A stretch of DNA of 64,000 bases from Archegozetes longisetosus (taxonomy: Eukaryota; Arthropoda; Arachnida; Sarcoptiformes; Trhypochthoniidae), in the NCBI GenBank assembly GCA_018873245.2, contig JAEMBT020000009.1, forward strand, positions 434,001 to 498,000, in the 5' to 3' direction. Under the pieces are notes generated by a model. That model was not told the DNA's origin, searched no databases, and saw nothing but the letters and a program-made list of their open reading frames with translations. Shown here piece after piece: positions 52,335 through 64,000 of the stretch. The position numbers and the translations under genes are program-made. Position 1 is the stretch's first letter, and the number at the start of each line of letters is the position of its first letter.

Positions 52335-55300
52335 AAGAAGTACGAAGGAGAGTCGAGTCTAAGTAATGGTGTATAAGTGAACGAGAGAAACGCAGCGTTG
52401 ATTCATATCCGACACGCATAATAGCGTGATTGCATTGCATAGTATGCGACATAACCCGCTTATACTGAACAATGAATTTGTGAAACCCATGAATTCGCGA
52501 ATGCTACGTACAAAATAGTGGAAAGGATCAAATAGTTGAGTGCACAGGCTTTTTGATTCTACTTTGATCACAGGTTTCGAGATAAAGCGATCTAATGATT
52601 AACGATATGGCGAATTGTAGTGATAATTACTAACCAGTATTCAGATATATTCAAATACCGCATTAAGAATTTAATCGCCTTTCATTGTGTAGTAAAAGAG
52701 TTTTATACCCTATTGTAATCTGACTCTCATCTAATATTCGATTACAATACTATTTCAGACTGAGTACATTTCTTTAAATTAGTCCCTAATCTTATAGATG
52801 AAAATTAATTCTCAATCAACTAGTTTGATCAATCTGAATTTTTGCTAATATAGCTAAAATGTATGATAATATTTGTTAGCAGAATTGGAGAAAACATTAC
52901 CCTTAAAATGACGAAAAACATCAGATAGCAAATATGATTGAACAAAACAAGAGAATGAGACAGACAAAAAAAGAGAGACAGAGTAAAAGCTTCGAATGTG
53001 TTATTGAGTCCAAAATAAGATACATATGTGTTATAGTAAACTGCATTAAAATAAATAGCACTCAAAAGAGACATTAATATTTACGGGCAGTCCATAGAAT
53101 GAAGAATAGTTGCTGAATAAAAGCTAGATAAAATATATATGGCACTCAAAAATAAGGTTCGCTTCAACTAATGAGCCCAAATGTTGTGTATGTTCTGATC
53201 AGTTTTTAGATTTGTATGGCTTTACTTCTCATAAATTATGGATTCACTTCTGCTACAAATTCAACCTTATTTCGAATTGAAGTCAAAAATCTAGTTCAAT
53301 ATTGCATAAATAAGTAATTCTTATTAAGAAGAATTATTATAAGACTGTGGCAAAAACTGCGACTGCAATCTTCCTGATTTGCCCCAAACTGACTATTTAT
53401 GAAAAAATGTCATAAAGTATTCCATATTATTAGGTGAGAGTAACACTATCGTGATTGTCAAAATTGCGTCAACAATTGTCATGAGTAAAAGCCTAATGTG
53501 ATCAAGACACATTTTCCGCATAAACATTTAGTCTGCAAGTTATTAAAGCTAAACACTGTTCATATACTGACAAAAATTATAATTTCTTCTTATGGCATAA
53601 ATGAGACAAAAATACAATTGTATTAATATTTAATAATGGGATAACTATTTTTATTGGCTTTTACTTATTTTGAATGAACAAATCTAGAAACACATCGAAT
53701 AGATGCGAAATCATCAAATTTGAAGTTTCACGATACGATTCAGTAGAGGTCGTATCATAACTCTCACTCTAATAATACCTGAGGGACAAAATATCATTGA
53801 AAGTATTGCTAGTTTTCGACAAAACAACTTAATGAGATCTATTTGTGAAGGTTTCACTTCAAGGATCATGGCTTAAATCTATTTTGGAGTCGTATTTCTG
53901 AACAAACAAAACTGCTCAAAATATAAGAGAGAATTGTATCAAAATATGATTACTCCAGGAATACGTATGGGAAAGTTCTTCTACTCATGGAATATTCAAT
54001 GCAATTCTTACAGCTTTTTCAAAGAGTTAACATAAATAAGTTATAAAGTTGCAAGGTGCTCTCTCCTCCTATGATAATCCAATTGCTACCGTAGTTATGA
54101 TGAAAGAGAACTCAAACTGAGACATTGTAGCTGAATATGTAATAATTAGATATTTAAATATTTTATACTTTCACATAAATAAGCCAATTACTGATTCTAA
54201 TGAACAATTTGCGCATTTGAGACTTTTGACTTCATATATTTTACTCATGTTTACAATATATGAGGGTATTACATAAAACGGTTATTATCTGAGGTTTTCA
54301 TTTATTCAAACATAAACGTCATAATTATCAGACAAATTATGACAATTGTTTTGCAGAATTTAAAGCCTAGTCGGCATTTAGTTTACTCTAAAAACAACAG
54401 AATTGATAAGTATATAAATTTAATCAAAAAGACTGACTAATAATAGACATGAATGAATTGTTTAAAATGATAAACAAATTTTTGTTCATAATTCAATCGA
54501 AAGCATTATTAGTAATGCTTAATGAAAGTATACGCGGAAGTGTTTTACATGAATTTTACCACCTTTTCATTTATAGTTATGCTGATGCTTTTGCACAAAT
54601 TTGCGCTCAAATTTTCATTGAAACATTCCCTGCACGTCATCATCATTGAAGTACGTGACACGTGACACTTAAACATACGGACGAACTGCTCTTAGGTTGC
54701 ATTTATTCATCAAATTGATCATTCAATTAATGATTGGCCAAAACTCGATTTCATATTTATTGTCTTTTTATCAATCAATTTATGCATTAAATTTATAGAG
54801 CATTTATAATAAATTCTCAATTATCTCATTTATCTAATTCAAAAACTCATTAATTATTCGAATCAGTTTCGAAACTTGATCAAAAAGCTCAAGATACATT
54901 ACAATGTGAAATATTTCATAATTGAAGGTTAATAATAAATGTATTAGACTGTACTGATTCCATGAATGACTTGATTCAGCTATTACTGAACGCGTATTAA
55001 AAAAATGAATGCATGATAAATGAATACAAGCTAACTTTGCATACAAGTACAAATCCCTTGTTCTGCATAGCACTGGGAAAGAGCACACTTTCGTAATAGT
55101 ATACATAGACATAGTATGACATACTCTATTGCAAACAATATGTAATATTCTGTACTTTATTGCCTGTAATGCCGCGCCCTTTCATTGGAGAGTATGACCC
55201 CTTATCAATATAAGTGACATAATATTTTGGTATCAATACTAAGCTATTCTATACACATATTTATCTATTGTATTATAATATATCATCGGTAATAGATTAT

Positions 55301-58300
55301 TCTTTCAAATTCTTGTTAAAGTTATCTTTTTTATTATTTTAAGCTTTTTATGATCTTATTGTTTTTTATGGTAAACTTTATCATATATTGGCATATGATA
55401 TGGTTTTTTGTGGACATATTTTAAGGTCCACCCTGTGATTTTCTCTTGATAATTTATGATTTTTTTCCTATCATTTCCATTTATTAGTATATTCATAACA
55501 TTGTGAAAGCAAATACTTTTTGAATAATGAAAACAAGCTGAGGCATTAAAATTGAAGTTTTCAGGCAGTCTACCTGTTAGGTGAAAGTAGAGGACTTTCT
55601 TTCTATAGGATTAGGCTCTGTTTAGTTGTTGTCTGTTATACAAGCCAATATGTGCTCTTATATCATAAATAGTTATTCGTTTCTATGCTAACGTATACAG
55701 TAGTGAAAGCGCATTAATTAATCATTAAATTATTTCATTGCAACATTAAGATTATGAGCAGATCTAGTCTCTAATCAAATCTTGAGAAAAGCTTTTGTTA
55801 CATGTGTTCATCTCTCAGAAGAATTTCGATTTTACCAAATCAATTATTAAAACTTGAGTCTTTAGCGATAGCTAATCGATAATTACTATTAATAATAAAT
55901 TTTTCTGAACAACTTTTGTTTTGGCCTACATTCAGTTCTGATGAAAATGTCAAACTTTTTGATTATTTATGGCAGAATATTCTTTCTACCAAGTAATCAC
56001 TTTCTGATACATTTTGCACACGTTGCACACAGGTTTTCTCATTTGTTCTATTCAAACTTTATTATCCGTTTAATCTTAACTTCAATTTAAACTATAAATT
56101 TAATCGAAAATTTTTCTTTTTTCAAAATATTTAAATAATTAAAATCTCGTTTAAAGTTTTACAACTATTCTATTGACAAATTAATTTCTAATAAAGATTT
56201 TGTTTTACTTCGCAGGTTTGGATGAATTTTGGAGAAAATGTTGCGATTTTATGATAAGATTGAGATGAGTTCGTGATAATAATTATCTAACATCAGTGAT
56301 AAGAACAATAAAAGATGGTATAAGCGAAGTGATTTTACTATACCTTTGGACAGAGCTATTCGTTGATCCTTTTTTGTTATATAACATACCAATAATTAAG
56401 GATTAATACAAAATGATATTAAAATGGCGATAAAATACATAAGTACTGAACTCATAAATGACTCATAATTTGTGATTTAATTATTTAATTATAATCTACC
56501 TTGGAGGCAAATTACACGAATTGATTGCAACTCAATTACTTGTGCTGATCGGACAATAAATATAGTTAATGATAAGCTGTTACTGAAAATTTGTTATCGC
56601 ATTTACCCTCTATTACAAGAAAAGACTTATTCTATTCATTATAAATGAATTATTCTCCCGATTATAAAGTATGTGATTGGGACTAATGTATAGCTATTAT
56701 TAATATTGTATTAATTGTTGAATTGAATTATTAATTTTGTTAATCTTATTAATCTATATGTGTATTATAAATGCATTATAATTTAAACAAACATTCAAAT
56801 TTCTATAAAAATAAAATGCTATAATATGTAACTTTCATTATTTAGTTTTGTATTTTTCACACAACAGATACCAATCTTTTTTCATTCTTAATCAATTCTT
56901 AATCAAAATTTGAACTTTTTTACTATTAATCACTATTTACATGAGTTTTTATCAAATATTGAAGTTATTAGAAAATTGTGTAGTATTTTGATTAAGACAT
57001 TGCTCTGAAAGGGTAGAGCTCTGAAGTATAAAATCTAGTTTAAATTTGAATAAAGAACTTGAGTTTGTTTTTCGAAAATTTCAAAATATGAAAAGCATAT
57101 GATGTTTGCAAATGTTTCGACTCTCTCAGAGCTCTTGTTAGATAAAAGATGTCTATTTGCAAATAAAACATTTATTCTATAAAAATTATATTGGCGCTCT
57201 TCGAACAATTCCATAATCATATTTCACGAGAACTACTTTTCCAGATTTATTTCAAATATAAATCAGCATTAAATTTAAATCATAAGTTCAAACATAGATA
57301 TAAAGATTCGGAAAACTGGGCTATAATTGAAATTGATTTTTGTTGGATATAAAAAGTTTGATTTCTCTAAGAAAAATCTAGAATAGAAACCATAAAACCT
57401 ATAAAAACCATCTGAGAAAATGTACGTCACTTGAAATAAAGAATAGAAAAAGTGATGATCAAAGAAATGTGATGAAACTCTATCCGATTAGTAAAAAAAG
57501 AAAAATGAAATAACATGAACAATTTTTTCCTCCAAAAACATGCTCTGAGTAAAGAAAAAATTGCTCAGCATTTCTTTGCTGCTCCATATGTTACAGTCTC
57601 TGCTGCTTTTAGAACATATAAATAATTAGAAAAAACTTGATTCAATTAGAATCAAGATTATTAACTTAAATATCATGTTTATGTTGGTTAAGTTTGAAAA
57701 TTAAATTATCGAAGTTTCAACATTTTCCGCGTGAATAGCAATGAATATTTTGAATATGTACGTATATATATTTGGATTGGCATTACGATATTAGCTTAAC
57801 ATTTATTTAGTTACATATTTTAATTTGTTTTTGCATTTATTTGATTGGTGTACTGGAAGTGGTCGAATGCGTAAAAACAAAGTTATAAAGGAAAAGCAAA
57901 ATCAGTGTTAAGCAAATGCATGAAATAGATATATTCAGGAAAATGGTCAGCTCTGACAAGATCTCTAAGTGGATAAACTTATATTTTAGAAGAAAAAGGA
58001 AAAGAAAAAGCAGAAAATGTTGTTCAGATAATACAACTAACTTGACTACCAGAAAACGTGTGCATTAGCAAAATTTGGGCATAACTTCGCCAACAACTTT
58101 CCGAGAAAAAAAAAGTGTTAAACAGAAAAGATACTACTTTTTTCTTCCTCTTTTTTCGTTGTGTCTGATGTGTTCGGATTTCTCAGCATAAAAAATGTGA
58201 AATTATGGAGGTTTGGACTGAGGCGAGAAATTGTTTGAAAATACTAGCTGTCGGTTAACGATTGAATTTGAGAAATCAACACAGGCTTACATTGAATAAC

Positions 58301-61300
58301 ATAGAATAGTGTTACTTGTCTTTAAACTACACTATTTCTATCAAAAAGAAAATAATATCATTTTGGTAACTTTAATAATTATAAAAGATTTTTGAAACAA
58401 AATGACAGCTATTATTAGAAAATTCTTATAGGTCATTTCAAGCTCTTCTATGATCTAAAAGTTAAGCTAAATTTTGAATTGTAAGCACTTTTACAATCGA
58501 TTATTTGTAATCCAATTTGACATAATGTGTTACAGTTGCTAATAATGATTCAATATTTGGATCGATATTCTAAAACAATTTAATGACTTTACCTAAATAT
58601 TGAAGTGCTACAAATTGCAGACTTGGATCGTTTCATATTGAGAGTGAACTGTGGGCTTGCGATCAACTTTTCCATTAAAAGTTTGAGACAAGAAGAGCAG
58701 CTAACAGATCAATATTTAAGTCTATACTGCAAAATAACCTCACATCTACTCATATTCTTATAATCTATTGCTAAACAATATATAAAACTTAACGATAGAG
58801 GAATTAAAAATTGAATAAAAAATGATCGAATGGTACACGAGAAACATAAGCTTATAAATGATTTATTAGTTTATATACGAGCAGTTTCTGTGTTCTTCTA
58901 ATGATTCTAACAGAGAAAATATTTCGCTTATGATGAAAATAATATAATATTCAAATACAGTCTAATGCCAGTAGATATGAAATATTCTAAAGTAATGAAA
59001 ATATTCTTTAAACATTGAATACAGTTTTAACCAGTTATCTGAAAAATGATTGTGAAAATGTTGATTTGTAGCATTACAGATATTAATAATTTGATAATAA
59101 CTGAAATAAAATATTTGAAGTAATAGGTAACAGTGTTGCAAAATCGATACAATTCCCAAATGATTGGCCTTAATAATATCTGATGTTTGCTCATCAAACT
59201 TTAATCAAAGCTGAATTAACATCACAAATAATTAATGCAAATCAATGAGTCTCTCAATGATAATCATAACTAATGAAAACATGGTTCACATAAGTGTAAT
59301 TCGAAGCAATAATGTCTAAATCATTTGGCTTCTAGCCATTCATTAATCAGTTTTAATTAGTTTTTATTTTATAATCAGTTAATTGTTGATAAAGATCATA
59401 CTAAATACAAGTCATTACTAATCAATCTAAAATTAAATTCTTTTCAGACTTTAATTATTTAAGTAAATTGTTCATAATTAGATAAGAACTGCGTTAGACC
59501 TAAGGCTAGATATTTATATTTAGCATCAGACCTAAAAACACCCAATGAGTAACTTGTTTCAATTGAATCTCTGGTGCTTTTGACGCCGACATATGTCATG
59601 TCAAAATATAATTATACGCGTATATGAAGATAACTAGCATTTTAATATTTCAATAGTTTTCTCATCGTTTTTAGACTTGAGTTGTAAAAATATTAATTTC
59701 CTTTTTACCTATTGAGGCTATGTTTCACTTTTGTATATCAACTATTTTAAGATAGTACCCGAAAATCTTTTCAATTCAATCATTGTTATTACGCAGACAA
59801 GAGACCAGTTCGTGCTTCAGGTTTTTTAATTCAAATAATGGCAAAGTTTTAGATTCCAGTTTAGTTCTATTACATGTAAATCTAACAAATCGATCGATTT
59901 TTATGTATAAAATCAACAATAAACTAGAAATAGGAACACAATTCAAGCTCAATATTCGTCGGATTCATATTCTAAGTTTTGATGACATTTGGCAAATTGT
60001 CTGTCATTTACGGGTACAAAATAACGCGTTAATGAAAGAATGCAAAATCAACTTGTTAACGATAAGTTTGATTGAACCAGTATAAGAATAACTTAAATTA
60101 TTCCAACAAAGATCTAGTTGTATTAAGTTTACTAAAAACACGACAGATTCTTTTGAAGTGAACAGAATCAGTTCTTTTTTCTTTGAAGCATTTGAGAGAC
60201 AGGTTTTTAAGACATTTAAACTTAGTTTAATATAAATTTGACTCTGAAAGTGAAAAATTTGAAACAACAGCAACTTATTATTTAATAAATACTTATTTGG
60301 CTGAAGTGACAAAATGTGAATTTGACAAAATATGCAAAAATTGATAAGATAATTGTCAGCATGAGAGGTAACTTAGTCGACACACTCACAATCGAGCGTT
60401 ACGTTTAAATATGAAACAATGTAAAACATAAGCAAACATATCTGTATTTGCCAACCAAACATTAATTAGGATTTGTTTTTCGTTGTCCGAAATTGTATTA
60501 ATTAGCATATAGTTGAATGAACAGTGATTTTTAGAATGTAAGTAAAGCCAATTGAAATAATTAGCTCGAACTTCACTCGAATGACTAATAATAGACTTGT
60601 CACAAAAATATGATTACCAATAAAAGTTTATAATATATAAATTAGTGAACTGTTTTTTGGGCAGTTTATAATTAACGATAAATAGTTGAATGCGTCAAAA
60701 TTTCATGTGGAAGGCAAACAAATAAAAATTTTAATTAAACTATTTTTTCGGTCAATACACATAAAACGATGAATTATTTTTGCTCAACTTTATCAAAATA
60801 AATATGGTTTTGGCCTTATTTGTACAGTTGTTTCGGAGTGAAGTAGATTAGAAATAAAAAATGGTCTCTATCGCCAAGTTTATTAAAGTTGATTTTTGAT
60901 TCTCTTTCTTTGTGAGCAGAGCTAAATTAGACTGAGTTTGCATTATTTCTACACAGAGCTCTTCTTATTCTTTACCTCCATTTTTCAAATTGAATAATGT
61001 AAATGAGAAAACATTTTTAATCAAGTAGAAAAGTACTGCATGCAAATAGGATTATTTGGCTATCAAATTATTACGAAATTGAACAAACTTTAGATTTTCG
61101 ACAAAAAGTGCTTCAAATTTAAGATGTTTGAAAAATATTCAACTATGAGCTTATTTTCTCATTTGAACTGTACAATAAATTTAATAAACTAAGCTTTAGG
61201 GCTAAATGTAAATATTAGCACAGAAAAACTTTTGCGATCAATTTAAATTTAGTACAAAGTGTAATCATGTTTACAAATATAACTCAGTAACTATAGCTTT

Positions 61301-62001
61301 GTGTTTGTTCCCAACTTATGTTAAACTAAACAATATTAATAAAATAAAACTTTCCATTAGGCAAATTTATGAAACGATAAAAAATCACACGAGACAAGTC
61401 ATTTTAAACTAAAATCGTATAAATCGTAGTTTTTGTGTCTTTTCTGTGAGACTTCTATAGAAAGCACACTATAAGAATTCGCTAATGATCAACAAACTAT
61501 TGAACACATTTACACAAAAATCACTCTTTAAGCTTGACATAAAGGCAAGAAAAATAAATTTTAAATCTAGAAAATTAAGAATTTTAAGTGTTCACAATAA
61601 TAAAAGAAAAGAAGAAACTTTAAAAAGGCATAAGAACCGAATTCTTAACTTATTTTATATATTAAAAGCACAGGTTGCGCAAAATTGTTGCCTAAGATTT
61701 TAAAAATGTAACAAAACAGCATTAAGTTAATTAGTTTTAAGTAAAATTTGCATTTGACACTGCGTATCTGAGTTGAATGTAATGATTTACATAATTTAAA
61801 GTTTAAGCGATAAAGTCTAGTCAGAAGTAATGAGAACTAGCTCGTTATTTTAAGTTTTCAAGGATTACATAAGAACATTTAGTAAGTTTTATAAGTCATC
61901 AAAAGTGTCGTTAAAGGAGTTTCATCGGTTTGATTCAAATTTGTTGGAGCATAATAGAATTAAACACAAATAAGAAATTTCATTCTTTTCAAAGCTAAGC
62001 A
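52333..62001. other. AT-rich non-coding stretch
   Basis: No supportable gene. The longest frame, 59783-60085 (+, 100 codons), begins at TTG with its first ATG about a third of the way in. It overlaps an equally long minus frame and resembles nothing I know. Tandem ACGTGAC with a CACGTG E-box lies at 54653-54666. Confidence 0.5.
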
Positions 62002-62052
62002 AACCTAACCTAATCCAATCTAACCTAACCTAACCTAACCTAACCTAACCTA
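62002..62052. repeat. Interstitial telomere-type (CCTAA)n / (TTAGG)n tract
   Basis: Six perfect TAACC units (62021-62050) follow imperfect copies (AACCTAACCTAATCCAATC). TTAGG is the canonical telomere repeat of most arthropod groups. Unique AT-rich sequence continues on both sides, so this is interstitial, not a chromosome end. Confidence 0.93.
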
Positions 62053-64000
62053 TTACTCAAAATTTTTATATTTATAAAACAAATTCAAATCAAATAAACT
62101 ATAGATGAATACTAATCATATTGAAAATTTTAATCTAAATAAAGTGCTTCAGTTTGAGAATTATTGCAGCTTTTCAAACAATAAGCTCATAGTCTATTTA
62201 GCTCGAAATAAATGACTGTTAGATTCTTGAGGGCATTGAATGAGCCAAATATCATATACTAAAACAATAACCGAACAAAATGCAGTTGTATTTGCGTTTT
62301 GTTGAACGACTGAACTGGACATTCCTATTGGTTAGAATCATATTGCAATAATGAAAGACATACATGAAGTTGTAATTCATTTTCACTATGGTTTCAGGAA
62401 AGTCTCATCAAATTAATAGACAGTTATTTCGGTCGGTTTAAACTTTGGACAACTTAAAACTTATGCCAACCATTAATCATAAGGAACTTAGTGTTGAAGA
62501 CTGCGAAGTCTTAACTCGCGAACGATTATATAGTTAAGACAAAACACTTTCATTTAGGAGAACTACTTAATGAATTCTTCTTTTGATATCTTAAATATCG
62601 TAAATGAATAGTTCAGTGCAAGATATAATGTTTAGCATTAAGATCTAGATTTTTTTGCTGAAGATTGAGTCAAAAATTAAGTCTAGAAATGAGTTGTGAG
62701 CCAAAATGATTGACTATTTGGTAGATGATGCTTAAATAAAACGCGTTTTTAGAACCTAAAATTAAGGTTTAGTGTTGATTGAAAACGTCTGTCCAGACCC
62801 TTTGCCACAACAGCAATGAATTGATGCAAACAAAATAGAAAGCCGATACTGTAGAAAATAGTTGATTAAATGAAAACTAGAAGCAAGAAAGACAAAGAGT
62901 GTGCAATAGTTCTACAAATGTTCGGCCACAACTCTCTATAAAAGTCTGCAATTTAAGTGAAACACTTATATTTTTTGGTTGACATTAACGTTAAGTCTTA
63001 CATTCAACAAAATGTTGGCGAACTGTTATGACTGGATATATATTAAAGAAGTAAATAGAAAATACAGTTAGTGCCTGAGCACCAATTTTAGTTTGAATCA
63101 ATTTACTTCTTCACTCACAAAAATTATGTTACACTCATAGGTAGCAGATGTTGGACTTCAGTATATATATATATATAAGTCTTATATAAAGTCTTATATT
63201 TCTTTCCATTCCTTATATTTGTTCCCCTAAAAAGACGATTAGAGACCCACCAAAATAGCAATTATTAGGACAGAAATAAGGTTGCATTTTAGCAGTCATT
63301 CACAGTTCTATCATTTGAAATAAGATTTATGAGCAAGATTAATAAGATGTTCAAGTCAAATTAATTAATTGAAAAGTTTTCAATTAGTTATTGACTTGAA
63401 ATTAGAGTCACTCTAATTATTCGGTCAGTCTTTAATTTTGTTGTGATAAAAGTAATTCAAAGCTAAAGGATATAAACCTGTGGTGTTCTTTACTTTTTTC
63501 TTCATCTGCTCCTTTAACTTGAAATATCTTCACAAACTATAGAAAACTACAAACACCGACAAAGAAGAGATAAAAATAGGGTCTTTGACAAACAGAGTGT
63601 AATATTATTTGTAAGAGAGATGAGAGAAAGACGAGTGAGAAAAGAATAGGATAGAGAGAAAAAACGAGAAATGTTTAGATAAGTATACGTATGGTTTGTG
63701 TACTTTAACTATTTGTAATTCGCAAATATATCGTCCTGATACAATGCTTTATTTCAGACTTTCTATTGGCAATTCAGGCACATCAATGAGTTTTTATTGT
63801 GTGTAACAAATATACCCATTTCGCTTAATTACTGCTTTTTTCTTCAATTTGTCTTATTCTTTATAAAATAATTGTCATTCTGTTAGTTTGAGTACGTCGT
63901 AGAGCTAATGTTTTTGAAAACAATCCAACGAACAGGGATTTGAATGCAAGTTAAATAAACGAAAATTTCATGTTCACTATTTTTGAGCTGTTTTCCAATA
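62053..64000. other. AT-rich non-coding stretch to the window edge
   Basis: It contains a (TA)n run at 63162-63177 and a purine-rich GAGA-like patch at about 63600-63675. No gene is supportable. Confidence 0.5.

Noticed and set aside
54653-54666. Tandem ACGTGAC with a CACGTG E-box
   Set aside because: Too short to mean anything without a nearby gene.
59783-60085. 100-codon + strand frame
   Set aside because: Begins at TTG, first ATG is well inside, it overlaps an equally long minus-strand frame, and no motif or splice site supports it.

Overview
The window is AT-rich (roughly 70% A+T by eye) eukaryotic DNA with long introns, very sparse coding sequence, many (GA)n/(TC)n arrays and a short (CCTAA)n tract. 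The clearest gene is a kekkon-type LRR-Ig membrane protein, a family known from arthropods, and TTAGG is the usual arthropod telomere unit. Both point to an arthropod. I cannot name the order or species.

Layout on the + strand. (1) 1-854: the 3' end of a gene whose start lies left of the window. Two exons join in frame and encode a protein with a C2H2 zinc finger, two basic patches, an acidic Ser/Asp-rich stretch and one C-terminal membrane segment. (2) 855-31994: about 31 kb with no gene I can prove. It holds a candidate signal-peptide exon (13478-13603), a CpG-richer island (22236-22440) that could be a promoter or non-coding first exon, large GA arrays, and minus-strand open frames of doubtful meaning at 1783-2869 and 26808-27017. 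(3) 31995-46816: the LRR-Ig gene in four coding exons, 753 residues, with introns of 6.6, 3.9 and 2.0 kb. All three splice junctions keep phase and rebuild conserved motifs exactly at the joins (NGNKL-S, YE-G-EN, DSG-S-YTC). Intron 3 holds a GC-richer patch with tRNA-promoter-like sequence. (4) 46817-64000: 17 kb without a supportable gene, carrying a five-copy 21-bp tandem repeat (48601-48705), a GA array and an interstitial TTAGG tract (62002-62052).

The LRR-Ig product should be a cell-surface protein: signal sequence, LRRNT cap, six LRRs, LRRCT cap, one Ig domain, one transmembrane helix and a long Asn-rich cytoplasmic tail. Nothing suggests a functional link between it and the zinc-finger gene.

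I found no transposase or reverse transcriptase, rRNA, intact tRNA, CRISPR or viral gene, and no clearly novel multi-gene system. The observations most worth a second look are the 125-codon read-through frame into intron 1 of the LRR-Ig gene, the zinc-finger/tail-anchor architecture, the candidate signal-peptide exon, the interstitial telomere tract and the tRNA-like fragment in intron 3. All calls come from reading and translating by eye; no database search was possible.
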